NCBI GenBank assembly: GCA_032881465.1
Contig: CP126168.1
Coordinates: forward strand, 434,001-498,000
DNA from: Parvibaculaceae bacterium PLY_AMNH_Bact1
GTDB lineage: Bacteria; Pseudomonadota; Alphaproteobacteria; Parvibaculales; Parvibaculaceae
Direction: 5' to 3'
Length of the DNA stretch: 64,000 nucleotides
The notes below the pieces were generated by a model that was not told the origin of the DNA, did no database searches, and worked only from the letters and a program-made list of their open reading frames with translations. Positions 34,551 through 43,616 of the stretch are shown here, piece by piece (within the stretch, counting starts at the first letter, position 1; each line of letters begins with the position of its first letter). Both the position numbers and the translations under genes were made by a program.

Positions 34551-35560
34551 GCCGGTTTCTCTTTATCCTCCTGGGGTTTTTTGTTTTGTTGAGTGTCCCG
34601 GCAACTGCCCATGAAGGCAGACCACTCTTCATTGAGATTGAGGAGAAAGAGACTGGCGCTGTCTTTCTGAAATGGCGTGTTCCCTCCACCATTGATCGAA
34701 ACAATGCCCCTCGAATTACGCTGCCAGACGGCTGTGAGCGTGTTCAATCGCCAGAGACGGCGGCAAGCCCCGCGCTCAATATCGGCCAGGGGCTTTATGA
34801 TTGCCGCGCACTCAAGACACCACTGACTGTGTCCATCGCCTATCCGCGTGGAAATCCGGCAGTGTCGTCTCTGGTGCGGGTCATCCGTCCGTCCGGGGAG
34901 GTGCAGGTTATTCGCAATGGACCCGATGCCATACTAATTGACATACCAAATGCAGAAGATGCAGGCAGCATCGTCATCGAATATTTGGTTCTGGGTGTGG
35001 AGCATATTCTCACCGGCTATGACCACCTTCTGTTCGTCGCGTGTCTTTTGATGTTGGCGGGCACGACGAGACGGGTTCTGCTCATTGTGACCGGGTTCAC
35101 GCTCGCTCACTCGGTAACGTTGGCGCTTGCTGCCCTTGATATTGTAAGTGTACCAGTGGCACCGCTGGAGGCAGTGATCGCTCTCTCAATCGTTTTTGTC
35201 GCCGCAGAGCTCGCGCGTCCGGCGCGGGACACACTTACCTGGCGCTACCCCATTCTGATCTCTAGTGGCTTCGGGCTGCTCCATGGGTTTGGTTTCGCCG
35301 CCGTGCTGGGGGAAATTGGCCTGCCCCAAACAGAAGTGCCGCTTGCGCTGCTCTTCTTTAACTTAGGTGTAGAGGTGGGGCAGATCGCTTTCATCCTCTT
35401 TCTTGTTGCAATCACCTTTGTGGGCCTGCGCGCTGTGGCGTTTGTCAAAGAAGATGCAAAGACATGGGGCTTAAGCGAAGTGACACTGCCCACCGCCTAT
35501 CTCGTGGGAAGTCTCGCGGCGTTATGGAGTGTTGAACGTTTTATCGCTGTGGTCGCCTAG
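34547..35560 (+). CDS. HupE/UreJ-type membrane protein
   Basis: A 337-aa protein. A signal peptide (residues 1-22, ending PATA-HEG) and a periplasmic beta domain (22-150) are followed by a C-terminal HupE-like block of about six membrane spans from about residue 152. That block includes the conserved GVEHILTGYDHLLFVACLLM and GFGLLHGFGFA. The His-rich motifs in these helices suggest metal (Ni/Co-like) transport, as for HupE/UreJ. Its start overlaps the PpiC gene. No hydrogenase or urease genes are in the window, so the metal is unassigned. Confidence 0.75.
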   Translation: MSRFLFILLGFFVLLSVPATAHEGRPLFIEIEEKETGAVFLKWRVPSTIDRNNAPRITLPDGCERVQSPETAASPALNIGQGLYDCRALKTPLTVSIAYPRGNPAVSSLVRVIRPSGEVQVIRNGPDAILIDIPNAEDAGSIVIEYLVLGVEHILTGYDHLLFVACLLMLAGTTRRVLLIVTGFTLAHSVTLALAALDIVSVPVAPLEAVIALSIVFVAAELARPARDTLTWRYPILISSGFGLLHGFGFAAVLGEIGLPQTEVPLALLFFNLGVEVGQIAFILFLVAITFVGLRAVAFVKEDAKTWGLSEVTLPTAYLVGSLAALWSVERFIAVVA

Positions 35561-35605
35561 AGCATTTTCAGGAAAAGTGTGAGCGGTTTTCCGTCCGAAA
35601 ATGCG
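35561..35605 (+). repeat. Dispersed GCRTTTTC repeat, copy A
   Basis: AGCATTTTCAGGAAAAGTG...CCGAAAATGCG has 8-bp terminal arms GCATTTTC/GAAAATGC and lies directly after the hupE-like stop. Copies B and C share its layout. It may also act as a terminator. Confidence 0.5.
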
Positions 35606-35660
35606 AGAAAAAAATAAGGGCAGCCGCAGCTGCCCCTAAATGTTCCACGCTGATCAATCA

Positions 35661-35719
35661 AGCATTTTCAGAAAAAGTGCTGAGCGGTATTCCGCCAGGA
35701 CTTGTGGGCGGAAATGCGC
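35661..35719 (+). repeat. Dispersed GCRTTTTC repeat, copy B
   Basis: AGCATTTTCAGAAAAAGTGCTGAGCGG resembles copy A over its first 35 bases, with a longer centre ending GGCGGAAATGCGC. It lies directly before the DUF3604 stop, which is on the opposite strand. Confidence 0.5.
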
Positions 35720-35727
35720 TGACAAAC

Positions 35728-37614
35728 TTAAGGCTTGTACCAGATCGCTGACGAGTACGCCCGTTCCTGAATGATGGCTGGGTGGTTGGTTTCTTCCACG
35801 TCAATACCGAGCGCCAAGGCATCAAACAAAGAGTGGCGAGGTGTTGGGATTTCAAGAACACGGGCGTAGTAAAATGCGTTCTGCGAAGCGTCGAACTCCG
35901 GGTCTTCCCAAACCGCCGATAGTTCAGCTGCACCAATACTGTTCTCATAGCGACCGGTGGTGATGTCGACCGTGTTGCCAACGGGCGGAATTTTTCCGTT
36001 CACGTCTGCCACACGATCATCAGACCAGACAACGTTGTAGACACGTTCCTGCGCTTCGCCGTCGGCACCAAGCCAGCCTTTCACGATCTGTACCCGGTCC
36101 AGGTTGCCGGATTTGGGATCCTTCGTTGCGCGGATAAGGAACTTCGGTGCCTGACCTTCTGGTGCACCGGTAAGGTCACCGCCCATGGGCACGCCACCAG
36201 CATAGCCAATATCGGCAAGGTCACCGGCTTCTGCTGCTGCTCCGTCATAGTCCCAGCCGCCGAAGAAACGCACGGCAATGCGTGGGCCCGTGGTGCCATA
36301 GACTTCGCGGCGCTTAAAGGCGGCGAAAATGGACTCTCTCGTATTTTCTTCAGCCCAGACAGCGGCAAGGCCAGACGCCGACATGGACCAACCATTGGGC
36401 CCAAGGCTGCCGCCGGCGCCTGTGCGCCAGCCGCCTGTTTTGCCGAACGGTGTTGTGTCACGCGGGAACTTGCCCCAGAAATTGGGCTCCTCCGCAGAAG
36501 CAAGACCTGTATGACTGTCGGTCGATCCGATGACACCAAAGGCAAATGGGTTCGCGCCGATCTTGTTTTCAATCTCAAGGCCGCTCAGAAGAGCGGAGCG
36601 CACATAGTCACCTGCGACAGGCGCATATTCTGGCGCATTTTGCTGGATGTAATGCCGGTAGGTTTCGAAGTCCGCAAACTCATCATCCGGTGAAAGGGAT
36701 GGATGGGTTTCGCTATCTCCTTTGAATTGCGTGATTTCTACGACTGGTTCCCATTCCATGCGGATCGCCGCCATCTCCGCAGTGATGGGCTCGCTGCGAA
36801 GGTTTGTTTCAGAGAACATGTAGCCTTTGGAAATATTTGAGTTGTGAGGAATGGCCACAAACTCAGCACCCGTTCGTTCTGACGTATCCTCAAGCCAGTT
36901 CCAGAGGTCTTCCGGATAATTGCTGTCAGACGTCGAGAAGGGCTGGAATTGACCGGCAACATCGGCACCGTTCGGCGTGAAAACCACCCGGTGCATATTC
37001 GCGCCGGCCGGAATGGAGCTCCACTCCCAGCCAATAAAGGATGAGAACTTGCCTGGCTCGTAGTGACTGTCGGTAACTGCGATGGTTTCCTGCCAGCTTG
37101 TGCGTGCCATGGTGCGCCAACCGGGAATACCCGCACCTAACGGCGCTGCAGCAGCTTCTTCAACTGACATGGGCTGAGGCAGGAAAGACGCGAAGGCCGA
37201 CATGCCTTCGTCATCAGCGACCACGCCACGCAACCAGCGTTGTGCATACCAGGCCCGGGCCCGGTCAATGAGCCCCATATCATCTGTCGGAATGCCTTTG
37301 TCAACAATGTGGCGCATGCCACCCAGCATCACAGCATGGTCGGCGATGACCAGGAAATCGAGCGGTGTGTCAATTTGCACGCGACCCTGATGCCCCGGGT
37401 TCACAACCGGGAGGCCCTTGGCGTAGCGATAGGCGGTGTCTGGGTCCGCAGTCTGGTTGCGGTTGAGATAGGCATCAAATGAGTAGGACGTATGAAGGTG
37501 GGTGTCTCCCCACAGCAATTCGGTGTCAGCGGCGTGTGCGGCCAGGCTTGTGAGAGCCAGTGTGACCGCCGTCGCAGTACCCAGCAGGTATGTCTTAAAG
37601 TCTTTCGTGCCCAT
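35728..37614 (-). CDS. DUF3604-family exported protein
   Basis: A 628-aa protein with a signal peptide (residues 1-29, ending AAHAA-DTE). The mature start holds the PHP-like metal motif WGDTHLHTSYSFDA, followed by LVIADHAVML (about residue 90) and VIGSTDSHTGLAS (about 365). These give a His/Asp set as in PHP phosphoesterases, so a metal-dependent hydrolase in the periplasm is likely, but no substrate is known for DUF3604. The gene is monocistronic and faces the hupE-like operon through the two repeat copies. Confidence 0.8.
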   Translation of the reverse strand: MGTKDFKTYLLGTATAVTLALTSLAAHAADTELLWGDTHLHTSYSFDAYLNRNQTADPDTAYRYAKGLPVVNPGHQGRVQIDTPLDFLVIADHAVMLGGMRHIVDKGIPTDDMGLIDRARAWYAQRWLRGVVADDEGMSAFASFLPQPMSVEEAAAAPLGAGIPGWRTMARTSWQETIAVTDSHYEPGKFSSFIGWEWSSIPAGANMHRVVFTPNGADVAGQFQPFSTSDSNYPEDLWNWLEDTSERTGAEFVAIPHNSNISKGYMFSETNLRSEPITAEMAAIRMEWEPVVEITQFKGDSETHPSLSPDDEFADFETYRHYIQQNAPEYAPVAGDYVRSALLSGLEIENKIGANPFAFGVIGSTDSHTGLASAEEPNFWGKFPRDTTPFGKTGGWRTGAGGSLGPNGWSMSASGLAAVWAEENTRESIFAAFKRREVYGTTGPRIAVRFFGGWDYDGAAAEAGDLADIGYAGGVPMGGDLTGAPEGQAPKFLIRATKDPKSGNLDRVQIVKGWLGADGEAQERVYNVVWSDDRVADVNGKIPPVGNTVDITTGRYENSIGAAELSAVWEDPEFDASQNAFYYARVLEIPTPRHSLFDALALGIDVEETNHPAIIQERAYSSAIWYKP

Positions 37615-37731
37615 TATGCGTCCCCTCCCGTTCGCTGCGCTGATCGCACAGAACCTTAGCTTTAGGTTTTAAGGGAATGAGCACAAGCCATCAGCGGCAG
37701 ATTTGATGAGTTCCGTTCTGCGGAATAAGAC

Positions 37732-38328
37732 CTAGGCTCCGCGAATAATCGCCAAAATACCCGCCAATTGCGCCTCTATGGCATCCGCGGCGCCCAACTT
37801 CTGAACATTTTTCATGCGCGTCCAGGAATCGTAAGAAGCAACCTGGTCTGCTGCGTGCTGAAGCGCGGGAGACAGCTCCTGCAACTCAGGCAGATTCTTG
37901 AAAAGAAAATTGCGTTGAAGGTCGGCGAAGGCGTCATAGGAGCGCGCCAAATACGGCGACCTCCACTTCCGCGAGATCGTACACATCATAAATGGGTGAA
38001 TTGTTTCGAAGAAATGGGCGCGCCGCTCGATCAGTGTGCGGGCGCGCTCTTCCAAAGGACCCGTGAGCGTTTTTGGATCAAATTCGGGAAACACCCGGGC
38101 TTTGACGACCTGATCCATCTCCTGGTAGAGCGTCTCCATATCCTCGAAATGGCGGAATACAGTGCGAAGGCCGACATTTGCCTGTTCGGCCACCTCTTCG
38201 CTGGTCGGAGAGGCGTTCCCTTCGCCGACCAGCGCGACCATTGCCTCGACAATTGCCGCACGGGTGCGCGTGCTTCGGTTCAGCCGACCATCAACTTGCT
38301 GTGTTGTCTTATCTTCCGCGATGGACAC
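37732..38328 (-). CDS. TetR-family regulator
   Basis: 198 aa from a GTG at 38328 with AGGAGG upstream; a longer reading to 38454 has no ribosome site. The N-terminal TetR helix-turn-helix (STRTRAAIVEAMVALVGEG, EEVAEQANVGLRTVFRHF) is followed by a helical ligand domain. It diverges from the DUF1330/GST pair and probably represses them. The 215-base intergenic region contains CGGTTTT/AAAACCG arms near 38431-38461, a weak operator candidate. Confidence 0.8.
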   Translation of the reverse strand: MSIAEDKTTQQVDGRLNRSTRTRAAIVEAMVALVGEGNASPTSEEVAEQANVGLRTVFRHFEDMETLYQEMDQVVKARVFPEFDPKTLTGPLEERARTLIERRAHFFETIHPFMMCTISRKWRSPYLARSYDAFADLQRNFLFKNLPELQELSPALQHAADQVASYDSWTRMKNVQKLGAADAIEAQLAGILAIIRGA

Positions 38329-38543
38329 CTGAGGACCTCCTGTCTTCAATCTACCTAAGCGCTTCCAGGATAAGTGCCAAGTCAGACTTGGGGGTATCCG
38401 TCCGGAAACGCGCAAAACTATGGCCAGAACGGTTTTTTGCAGCAGTGCAGACAAAACCGCTCTGGACGAGAATAACTAATGGCACCTATAGTGTCAAAAT
38501 TGGGTATTCTCACAATGCTGTTGATAGCAGAAGGAGCGGGAAA

Positions 38544-38957
38544 ATGGATGTCGTAAATGCAACGCGCCCAAATGAAGCACAGATCAAGGAATGGACCAGC
38601 GGTTCGGTTGAGGGGCCGATTGTTATGGTCAATCTGCTGAAGTTCTACGATAAGGCGCAATATGCCGATGGCCGTGACCCGGATATTAGCGGCGCAGAGG
38701 CCTATGCCCGCTACGGCGCTGAAGTTTCCAAGATCATAGATGGCCTGGGCGGCAAGATGATCTATGGCGGGGCCGTTACGCTCACCTTGATTGGGGAGGT
38801 TGGGGAAGATTGGGACATGATCGCGTGCGTTCAGTACCCGTCACGAAAAGCCATGCTCGAAATGACCATGTCTCCAGAATATCAGGCGATCGAAGTCCAC
38901 CGGGATGCTGGTCTTGCAGGCCAACTAAATATTGAAACGGTCCCCGGGGGTTTTTAA
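38544..38957 (+). CDS. DUF1330-family protein
   Basis: 137 aa from the ATG at 38544 (AAGGAGCGGG upstream); the longer frame from 38178 is an artefact. It has the DUF1330 dimeric alpha-beta barrel pattern (VMVNLLKFYDKAQYADG, AYARYGAEVSKIIDGLGG, YPSRKAMLEMTMSPEYQAI). The function is unknown, but such proteins occur beside GSTs and oxygenases. It is in operon with the GST gene and diverges from the TetR gene. Confidence 0.75.
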   Translation: MDVVNATRPNEAQIKEWTSGSVEGPIVMVNLLKFYDKAQYADGRDPDISGAEAYARYGAEVSKIIDGLGGKMIYGGAVTLTLIGEVGEDWDMIACVQYPSRKAMLEMTMSPEYQAIEVHRDAGLAGQLNIETVPGGF

Positions 38958-39038
38958 CGCTGCGCCACCCCGCTAGTTCGAGATAGAATTACTGAATTGA
39001 AAATGAGACCGCCAACAGGCGGCAATTGGGAGGCTGCA

Positions 39039-39674
39039 ATGGCCCTTACTTTCTACGACTACACACCCGCACCCAGTCCGCGACGCGCCCGCATTTTTAT
39101 GGCGGAGAAAGGCGTGAAGGCTGAGAACATCCAGATCGATATGGCAAAGGCAGAACAGCTGACGGATGAATTCAAAGCGATCAACCCGGCCTGCACCATT
39201 CCCGTTCTGAAGTTGGAAGATGGAACGACCTTTACCGAGAATGATGGCATCGCGGCTTATCTAGAAGCCGCTTATCCCGAACCACCACTCCTCGGCGTTA
39301 CGCCGGAAGAAAAAGGCCTGGTTGCAAACTGGCAGTCACGTATGTTGATGGAAGGCCTGTCAGCTGTGGCGGAAACACTTCGCAATTCATCGCCGGGTAT
39401 GAAGGATCGCGCGACGACCGGGCCGAATAATTACGCTCAGATTCCAGAACTTGCAGAACGGGGCCGTGCTCGATTGACCGTCTTTATGGACACGCTCAAT
39501 ACCCGTCTCAAAGACCGCGAGTTCGTGGCGATTGATACCTATAGCTATGCCGATATTACCGCTCAGGTGGTGGTCGATTTTGCAAGATGGGTGAAGGTGA
39601 CGCCAACCGACGAGCACACAGACCTTGCCCGCTGGCACGCAGCGGTTTCAGCAAGGCCCAGTGCGTCTGCCTAA
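39039..39674 (+). CDS. Glutathione S-transferase
   Basis: 211 aa from the ATG at 39039 (GGGAGG upstream). The thioredoxin-fold N-domain (TFYDYTPAPSPRRARIFMAEKG) has a Ser/Pro stretch at the catalytic position. The glutathione-binding cis-Pro and ENDG motif follow (CTIPVLKLEDGTTFTENDGIA), then a helical C-domain from residue 85. It is a cytosolic GST-like enzyme, probably for detoxification of electrophiles. It lies after DUF1330, facing the hydrolase gene at 39684. Confidence 0.85.
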   Translation: MALTFYDYTPAPSPRRARIFMAEKGVKAENIQIDMAKAEQLTDEFKAINPACTIPVLKLEDGTTFTENDGIAAYLEAAYPEPPLLGVTPEEKGLVANWQSRMLMEGLSAVAETLRNSSPGMKDRATTGPNNYAQIPELAERGRARLTVFMDTLNTRLKDREFVAIDTYSYADITAQVVVDFARWVKVTPTDEHTDLARWHAAVSARPSASA

Positions 39675-39683
39675 AGCGCTTCA

Positions 39684-40805
39684 TTAAGAGGCGTCGGTTT
39701 CCTCTGGTCGCTTGCCGTCCAGAAACCAATCAAGGATGCGGGCATTTTCCTCGCGGGGATAGGTGTGACTGAGGTCGCCTATTTCCCGATAGACAATGTC
39801 CGCACCACCGCCACCCAGGGCCCGGTTAGCTGTACGGGCAATATCAATGGGGAACATCCAGTCCTTCGCACCATGGGTCAGATAGACCGGCAGGCCTTTC
39901 AGGCGTTCACCCTCCACGACTTCCAGCAAAAACGGATGGAAGCTCGCCGAGATGGGGGCGAGGTGCGTAAATTTGGAGTCTGTTTGCAGGCCTTGCACAT
40001 AGGTGAAGGTCCCGCCGTCACTCATGCCAGTGAGCAGTAGCTTGTTTGTGTCGACAGGCCAGTTTTCGGTGACGTGTGCGAGCATGCGCTCGAGGTTCGG
40101 GCTGTCCACATCTTCACCCATGAGCGACCATGTTCCCTCCGATGAACTTGGACTTAGAAGGATTACACCTCGGCTGCGTGCGGTTCGGATCCACGACCAG
40201 AGGAAATCACGCCCATGCCCGCTGCCGCCATGCATGGCAACCATTAGGGGATAGGACTTCGAAGGGTCGTAGTTTTCCGGGACATAGAGAGAAAAGCCGC
40301 CGCGTTCTTTCTTTTCATTGCCGAAATGATGCACACCGACGCTTGCCCCGTCTGTGCGTTCAGCGGCGAGGGCCTCCAGAAGGTTTGCATCGTCCCGTTG
40401 CTCTTCTTCCAGAAAGAAGCGGCTCACCGGTGGCAAAACCGCCGCCACAGGGTAGAGCGCTTCTAGGGCACGCGAAGAATGCCGCAAGGCACGGTAAGCA
40501 GCCATGATCCCGTTTTCAGGATCGTCCAGCGCACCGCGCAGTTCTTCGTAAGCCCGCAAAACGGAGGTCGCTGATGCGACAATGCGGTCTCGAAAGGGGT
40601 GAAAGTCTTCGGGCCAGTCCGCGGCTTGGAAAGCGACAAGCGCCTCCTCAACACCCTTATCCAGTGCACCCACATGTTTGACAACTTCTTCGAGGCGCGG
40701 CGGATGCAGATGCCGTCCGATAAACAGAAGCCCCTCCAATGAATGAAGCAGGGGCGGGACCAGCGCGGTGATCGCGTCAGACAATTGATCGGTATTATCG
40801 TTCAT
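39684..40805 (-). CDS. Alpha/beta-fold esterase (phospholipase/PHB-depolymerase-like)
   Basis: A 373-aa protein. An N-terminal helical region (1-130) precedes a C-terminal alpha/beta-hydrolase domain with oxyanion strand LMVAMHGGSGHG, nucleophile elbow GMSDGG and the closing LSHTYP His. It resembles the carboxylesterase/LpqC (poly-3-hydroxybutyrate depolymerase) group. No signal peptide, so probably cytoplasmic. It is monocistronic and convergent with the GST gene with 9 bases between stops. Substrate unknown. Confidence 0.75.
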   Translation of the reverse strand: MNDNTDQLSDAITALVPPLLHSLEGLLFIGRHLHPPRLEEVVKHVGALDKGVEEALVAFQAADWPEDFHPFRDRIVASATSVLRAYEELRGALDDPENGIMAAYRALRHSSRALEALYPVAAVLPPVSRFFLEEEQRDDANLLEALAAERTDGASVGVHHFGNEKKERGGFSLYVPENYDPSKSYPLMVAMHGGSGHGRDFLWSWIRTARSRGVILLSPSSSEGTWSLMGEDVDSPNLERMLAHVTENWPVDTNKLLLTGMSDGGTFTYVQGLQTDSKFTHLAPISASFHPFLLEVVEGERLKGLPVYLTHGAKDWMFPIDIARTANRALGGGGADIVYREIGDLSHTYPREENARILDWFLDGKRPEETDAS

Positions 40806-40913
40806 CGAAAGTGCTCAACATAGATTTGGAAGCGCGCAGTGTGTCACTCCAAGCGCGCGCCGTCCATGAGCGGTCACCCTTCAGGTTTGAACAGAACGCA
40901 TTGTGCACAACTC

Positions 40914-41174
40914 TTAGGTGTTGATCTGCAAATATCTGAGCATGGTCCGGTGTGCAAATAAGCCAAAAGCGCCTGCTGTCGCGACGGCAAGGGACACGCC
41001 CCCAATAGAAAACGAAGAGAAGTCACCCAGCCACCATCCTCGCAGGAGACCATAAGCGGGATAGAGAATGAAAAGGATATAAGCGGATAAACCTGCCGCG
41101 ATGCGCCTTACCTGGGCACTGCTGTAGGTAAACGGGCGAACCATTGTGTCGTCGGGAAGAGGCATGTTGGTCAT
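40914..41174 (-). CDS. Small two-helix membrane protein
   Basis: 86 aa from the ATG at 41174. The basic/hydrophilic N-terminus is followed by spans at about 24-45 and 54-75. It is co-oriented with and 14 bases downstream of the 177-aa membrane gene, so the two probably form a membrane pair. No family is recognised. Confidence 0.55.
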   Translation of the reverse strand: MTNMPLPDDTMVRPFTYSSAQVRRIAAGLSAYILFILYPAYGLLRGWWLGDFSSFSIGGVSLAVATAGAFGLFAHRTMLRYLQINT

Positions 41175-41188
41175 GGGCGCATCTCTCC

Positions 41189-41722
41189 TCAGAAGGGTTT
41201 CACAATGGCGAGGTAAAAGGTGAAGGTGATGGATACGATCACGATGGGTGTGGTGACGATGAGAAACCACCAATGTGTGTGGATTGCTTGTTCATAAGCT
41301 GCGCCATCTCCGGCCTGACGCAGTCGCTCCTTGTTGCCCCCAAAATGGGCGAGATGAAAGTCGGCTACTTCTATAGGCAGGAACACAAGCACAATCAGCA
41401 CGAGCTTCATGGCAAACCATCCACTATCAGGCGTCCAGCCGCCTGCTAGCATCAGCAGCGGACCGGTGATGAGCAACATCGGGAAGGCGAAGTGCTCAAG
41501 CTTGGCACCATCGTCGAAGCGTTCCATGGCCCAATTTCGCAGACGAATACGGTCGGGGTCATGCGGTGCCCGCTGCCAGTCGCGGAATAGGGGAACCAGA
41601 TAGTTTCCATAAGCAACAGACGTGCTCCATGCCCACATAGCTGCAAATACCACGTGCACAAATTTGAGGGTCACATAGTGATCGCTCAGGAAATCGTTCG
41701 CGGTGCTCAATAGTGTGTCCAT
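41189..41722 (-). CDS. Four-helix membrane protein, CopD/DUF2269-like
   Basis: A 177-aa protein with hydrophobic spans at about 20-38 (KFVHVVFAAMWAWS), 76-95 (FAFPMLLITGPLLML), 103-122 and 153-173. His residues at the start of helices 1 and 2 (KFVH, LEHF) resemble heme- or metal-binding helical bundles such as DUF2269/CopD-like proteins. The small membrane gene follows. It is co-oriented with the upstream MarR gene, 41 bases away. Confidence 0.55.
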   Translation of the reverse strand: MDTLLSTANDFLSDHYVTLKFVHVVFAAMWAWSTSVAYGNYLVPLFRDWQRAPHDPDRIRLRNWAMERFDDGAKLEHFAFPMLLITGPLLMLAGGWTPDSGWFAMKLVLIVLVFLPIEVADFHLAHFGGNKERLRQAGDGAAYEQAIHTHWWFLIVTTPIVIVSITFTFYLAIVKPF

Positions 41723-41763
41723 GATCGATCACTTCCCCCTTTAGGTGATCGTGTTTGCATTGC

Positions 41764-42246
41764 TTATGAAGCGGCGTCCTCGATTTCAGTGGCTACGTTT
41801 GGCACATCGCCCCACTCTTTGGTTAGTCCATTGAGTAAAGCATCGATGGTCGTTTCCCCCAGGCGCTCGATCAGTGCCGATTCTAGGTTCGACATGATGT
41901 TTGCGGCAGCCATGTGCACGGGGCGTCCCTCCCGCGAAAACCGGATCAGTTTGCAGCGCTTGTCAGCAGGATCGGGCGTCAGTTCAATCAGCCCTTTCTC
42001 TTCAAGCTCTCGCACCGCTGAGTTGATCGACTGGCGTGTGACACCAAGTGTGCGTGCAAGGCCGCTAGGACGTTGGATGCCTGACGCAACGTAGACCAGT
42101 ACCATCGACTCTAGACGGCGTACGCTCGGCAGCCCATGCGCTTGCAGGTTTTGCTGCAATCCGCGGTCGAGCCACATAAAGCCTTCGAGCAGGTTGGTCA
42201 TCAGGCCTCGTCCGACGGGAACATTCTGTTTTGGCCGCTGCGTCAT
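41764..42246 (-). CDS. MarR-family regulator
   Basis: 160 aa from the ATG at 42246; an upstream reading is not supported. The winged HTH shows GLARTLGVTRQSINSAVRELEEKGLIEL, with the acidic wing DPADKRC. It is convergent with no gene and divergent from the AhpD-like operon. The 19-bp operator at 42277-42295 lies between the two starts. It probably represses the AhpD-VOC-HXXEE-SSS operon and itself. Confidence 0.85.
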   Translation of the reverse strand: MTQRPKQNVPVGRGLMTNLLEGFMWLDRGLQQNLQAHGLPSVRRLESMVLVYVASGIQRPSGLARTLGVTRQSINSAVRELEEKGLIELTPDPADKRCKLIRFSREGRPVHMAAANIMSNLESALIERLGETTIDALLNGLTKEWGDVPNVATEIEDAAS

Positions 42247-42276
42247 CTCTCTCCCCGCGTGGATAGCTTGAATATA

Positions 42277-42295
42277 TTGTAAGTTTATCTTACAA
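42277..42295. promoter_or_regulatory. MarR operator candidate
   Basis: A perfect inverted repeat TTGTAAG-TTTAT-CTTACAA lies between the divergent MarR and AhpD-like starts. Confidence 0.65.
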
Positions 42296-42325
42296 ATAGC
42301 AAAGACAATTGTGAGGGAGGAAGCC

Positions 42326-42967
42326 ATGCCCAGACTGGCGCAGGTGGCAAAGGCCGACGCAGGTCCGTTCATCGATCAGATCTACCAACTCCTGTTTCAA
42401 GATCGCGATCCGGTCGAGTCACCAGGCACAGCAACCGGCACCCCCGGCAACTGGTGGACTGTCTTCGCACTTGTGCCCGATTGCTTCAAGCACGCGGTGG
42501 AAGGCTTTCAGTTTTACCGTGATCCCAATCGCAAACTGAGCCCGAAATTGCGCGAGCTGGGACAAACCCGGGCGGGTTATGTACGCGGCTCCCAGTTTGT
42601 CTTTTCGCAACACTGCAAGTCCTGCCGCGATGTGGGCTTCTCAGAAGAGCAAATTGACGCGCTGCCTCACTGGCATGTCGCAGATTGTTTCTCCGATGCG
42701 GAACGAGCGGTGCTCGCTTACACCGACGAGATGGTGATGGACAATGGTCGTGTGTCAGATGGCACCTTCGCCGCCCTGAAGAAACATCTAAGTGACGTCG
42801 AAATCCTGGAGCTCACCTACATCACGGCCATGTATGAGATGCACGCGATCATGAGCCGCGCGCTCAGGCTGGAATATGACGATGTCGACGAACGCGTTGT
42901 CGAGGTGCCGATGCCTGACGGCGATGGCTCCTCCGACGTGATGAGCATGGTCGACACAGACAAATAG
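42326..42967 (+). CDS. AhpD-like carboxymuconolactone-decarboxylase-family protein
   Basis: 213 aa from the ATG at 42326 (GAGGGAGGAAGCC upstream). The AhpD-type core shows RELGQTRAGYVRGSQFVFSQ followed by HCKSC, a CxxC redox pair, and a downstream helix. The family comprises peroxidase-like or aromatic-ring decarboxylases. It is first in an operon with VOC, HXXEE and SSS genes and is controlled by MarR. A role in catabolism or stress protection is inferred. Confidence 0.75.
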   Translation: MPRLAQVAKADAGPFIDQIYQLLFQDRDPVESPGTATGTPGNWWTVFALVPDCFKHAVEGFQFYRDPNRKLSPKLRELGQTRAGYVRGSQFVFSQHCKSCRDVGFSEEQIDALPHWHVADCFSDAERAVLAYTDEMVMDNGRVSDGTFAALKKHLSDVEILELTYITAMYEMHAIMSRALRLEYDDVDERVVEVPMPDGDGSSDVMSMVDTDK

Positions 42968-42983
42968 ACGGAGGAGAGAGAAA

Positions 42984-43523
42984 ATGGGCTACCACCATCT
43001 GGCGCTTGCCGCCAAAGACATGAAAGCCATTCATGACTTCTATGAAAGGGTGATGGGTTTTGATCTGGTAAAGGTAGAAGTGGCGCCTGTCCCCGAAGGC
43101 GGCTGGGCGAAGCACTTTTTCTATCGCATGGAAGACGACAGCAAGTTCATCGCCTTCTGGGAAATGCATGACGTGCCCGGGACAGAAGGATTTGAAACCA
43201 ACCTGTCCAAAGCGGCAGGCGTGCCGGATCAGATCAATCACATTTCCTTTGATGTGCCGGACATGGATGCCTTCAATATGCGCATGCAGCAATGGTTGGA
43301 CGCCGGATATGACGTTTTGGAGCTGGACCATGAATGGTGCCGGTCCATCTACACCAAAGATCCGAACGACAATTTCGTCGAATTTTGCCTTACGACTGGC
43401 GAATTTACCGCTGCAGACAGGGAGCATGCCCTCGGACAGCTGACGGCAACAGAGCCATCCTTCTCAAAACCGCCAGTTAAAATGGAGATCCACAAGGCGG
43501 CGGCGTCATCCGCAGCAGAATAA
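42984..43523 (+). CDS. VOC-family (glyoxalase/dioxygenase-like) metalloenzyme
   Basis: A 179-aa protein with the VOC repeated beta-alpha-beta fold. Metal ligands are visible as His in GYHHLALA, His in INHISFDV and Glu in NFVEFCLT. GGAGGAGAG precedes the ATG. The AhpD-like gene is 16 bases upstream. It could be an extradiol-type dioxygenase, glyoxalase or isomerase; the sequence does not decide which. The C-terminal 40 residues are an extra helical tail. Confidence 0.8.
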   Translation: MGYHHLALAAKDMKAIHDFYERVMGFDLVKVEVAPVPEGGWAKHFFYRMEDDSKFIAFWEMHDVPGTEGFETNLSKAAGVPDQINHISFDVPDMDAFNMRMQQWLDAGYDVLELDHEWCRSIYTKDPNDNFVEFCLTTGEFTAADREHALGQLTATEPSFSKPPVKMEIHKAAASSAAE

Positions 43524-43616
43524 AAGCCTACTCCTCATTCTTGATCTCTGCATGCGACACCGTCACACTCTGAGGAGTTGGGTGCGGTCGAGCTAAAGAG
43601 GTCTTGGGGGAGAACT

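Noticed and set aside
38401-38470. CGGTTTT...AAAACCG arms as a TetR operator
   Set aside because: Wide, imperfect centre and no second copy. It is kept only as a weak hint in the TetR entry.
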